Positions 5,031 to 6,214 of a DNA stretch of 6,214 nucleotides are shown here, piece after piece. The first letter of the stretch is position 1. Each line of letters begins with the position of its first letter. The DNA lies in assembly GCA_947631715.1 (NCBI GenBank), contig CANRMK010000151.1, forward strand, positions 1 to 6,214, written 5' to 3'. The translations under genes and the position numbers were made by a program. The stretch is from an uncultured Acetatifactor sp. GTDB lineage: Bacteria > Bacillota > Clostridia > Lachnospirales > Lachnospiraceae. The notes beneath the pieces are model-generated. The model ran no database searches. It worked only from the letters and a program-made list of their open reading frames with translations, and was not told the origin of the DNA.

Positions 5031-6214
5031 ATGGTGGTACTTCAGGGGAAAAATGTATATCGGGACATCTGTATCGGGAGGCTGGTCTTTTACAGCGGAC
5101 AGCGCCAGGTGGAACGCCGCCTTGCGGAGGATCCCGAGGAGGAAATGCAGCGCTATGAAAAAGCGGTGAGGGCCGCTAAGCTGCAGCTGCGGGAGCTGTA
5201 TGAAAACAGCGTGAAAGTGGTGGGACAGGCCAACGCGGCGATCTTTCAGGTGCAGGAGCTTTTTTTGGAGGATGTGGAATACAAAGAGGCGGTACGGCAT
5301 AGGATCCTGGATTGCAGGGAGAATGCGGAGTACGCGGTGCGCACGGCGGGGGAGCAAATGGCGCAGATGATCCAGTCTGTGGAGGATCCCTATATCCGGG
5401 AGAGGGCCCAGGACGTGCAGGACGTCACGGGGCGGCTGTTAAGGGCGCTCTGCGGCGGCTCGGGGCTTGTTTTCCCGGATGAGCCATTTATTCTGGCGGC
5501 CAGGGATCTGCTGCCCAGCGAGGCGGTCCAGCTCTCCGGATACCATGTGCGGGGATTTGCGCTCTGCGGCGGCAGCACTCATTCCCACACGGCCATTCTT
5601 GCGAGAAGTATGGGCGTTCCGGCGCTGATGAAGCTGGGGGACGGCCTGAATGAGGACTGCGACGGGGCCCTGGCGGTGATCGATGGCTTTGCGGGCGTTC
5701 TGTATCTTGACCCTGACCGGGAAACTCTGGAGGCCATGGAGGAGAAAAAGCGGGAGTCCGAACGCCGCAAGGAACAGCTGCAGGCGTTGAAAGGAAAGGA
5801 CACCGTGACCCGGGACGGAACGAGAGTCCGCCTCTTTGCAAACGCAGGCAGCCTTGCGGATGTGGAAGCGGCCTGCGCTAACGATGCCGGAGGGATCGGG
5901 CTTCTGCGGAGCGAGCTTCTGTATCTGGAGAGCCCGGCCCCTCCCGGCGAGGAGGTGCAGTTTGCCTTTTACAGGCAGGTGCTGGAGCGCATGGGAAGCC
6001 GGGAGGTGGTGATCCGCACCTTTGACTTCGGGGCGGACAAAAGGGTACCCTGGCTGGATCAGGAAAAGGAGGAGAATCCGGCGCTGGGGCTCAGGGCCAT
6101 ACGGCTGGGCCTGGAGAGGCCGGAGCTGATGAAGGCCCAGCTTCGGGCGCTGTACCGTGCGGCGGTCTATGGGAAGCTGCGGATCATGTATCCCATGATC
6201 ACCTCAGCGGAGGA
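5031..6214 (+). CDS. ptsI: PTS enzyme I, phosphoenolpyruvate-protein phosphotransferase (partial, 3' end missing)
   Basis: Enzyme I takes phosphate from PEP in the cytoplasm and passes it through a histidine to HPr, starting the sugar phosphotransferase cascade. The window holds 394 codons of an expected 540-570 or so, open to the edge. Residues about 1-140 are the N-terminal and HPr-binding helical region (with NAEYAV and YIRERAQDVQDVTGRLL at 121-137). The phosphohistidine domain follows, with GGSTHSHTAILARSMGVPA at 180-198. By alignment with E. coli enzyme I (His189), the catalytic residue is His186. The PEP-binding barrel begins near 260, with Arg293 in GIGLLRSE, Arg329 in RTFDFGADK and Arg355 in GLRAIR, matching E. 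coli Arg296, Arg332 and Arg358. The later Glu, Asp and catalytic Cys lie beyond the window. No ptsH precedes it; upstream is only the hairpin element and a promoter. Fixed GG-x-T-x-SH spacing and the PTS-type N-terminus argue against PEP synthase or pyruvate phosphate dikinase. Confidence 0.94.
   Translation, partial: MVVLQGKNVYRDICIGRLVFYSGQRQVERRLAEDPEEEMQRYEKAVRAAKLQLRELYENSVKVVGQANAAIFQVQELFLEDVEYKEAVRHRILDCRENAEYAVRTAGEQMAQMIQSVEDPYIRERAQDVQDVTGRLLRALCGGSGLVFPDEPFILAARDLLPSEAVQLSGYHVRGFALCGGSTHSHTAILARSMGVPALMKLGDGLNEDCDGALAVIDGFAGVLYLDPDRETLEAMEEKKRESERRKEQLQALKGKDTVTRDGTRVRLFANAGSLADVEAACANDAGGIGLLRSELLYLESPAPPGEEVQFAFYRQVLERMGSREVVIRTFDFGADKRVPWLDQEKEENPALGLRAIRLGLERPELMKAQLRALYRAAVYGKLRIMYPMITSAE

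Noticed and set aside
4776..5357. Minus-strand reading frame of 193 codons across the hairpin and the start of ptsI
   Set aside because: It runs antisense to well-supported enzyme I codons and through the inverted repeat, has no ribosome binding site of note and no recognisable domain; long shadow frames are expected in GC-rich DNA.

Overview
The window is a 6.2 kb piece of a GC-rich Firmicutes chromosome. Protein style best fits the Clostridia, most likely Lachnospiraceae: the PTS enzyme I variant, a tandem GerMN lipoprotein, a ComEC/HolA pair and strong purine ribosome binding sites. The family-level call rests on remembered sequence character, not on a search. No rRNA, tRNA, CRISPR array, transposase or phage gene is visible.

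Layout. The left part (1-3654) reads rightward as a probable operon: the last 63 codons of a sensor histidine kinase, a lipoprotein with two GerMN domains, and a full-length ComEC DNA-uptake channel. Meeting it tail to tail, with only 15 bases between the stop codons, is holA (DNA polymerase III delta) on the minus strand. A 386-base non-coding stretch (4645-5030) then separates holA from ptsI (PTS enzyme I), which runs rightward off the window edge. The stretch holds two back-to-back sigma-A-like promoters that share their -35 bases, followed by a roughly 190-base imperfect inverted repeat that should fold into one long hairpin and is flanked by near-identical direct repeats.

How the parts relate. 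The kinase and lipoprotein probably form an envelope-sensing unit, in an arrangement that recalls MtrB-LpqB of Actinobacteria. ComEC and HolA are neighbours in many Firmicutes, but there they usually point the same way; here holA is flipped. Enzyme I is the general PEP-dependent phosphotransferase of sugar uptake and is functionally unrelated to the rest.

Most notable points: (1) the long hairpin element between the holA/ptsI promoters and ptsI, which I do not recognise as a named family and which could be a MITE-like insertion or a structured leader; (2) the comEC start, where the well-placed ribosome binding site serves an in-frame ATG-ATG-TAA, so the reading frame proper has to begin at a TTG just after a stop codon; (3) the inverted orientation of holA. 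Everything else is ordinary housekeeping content.
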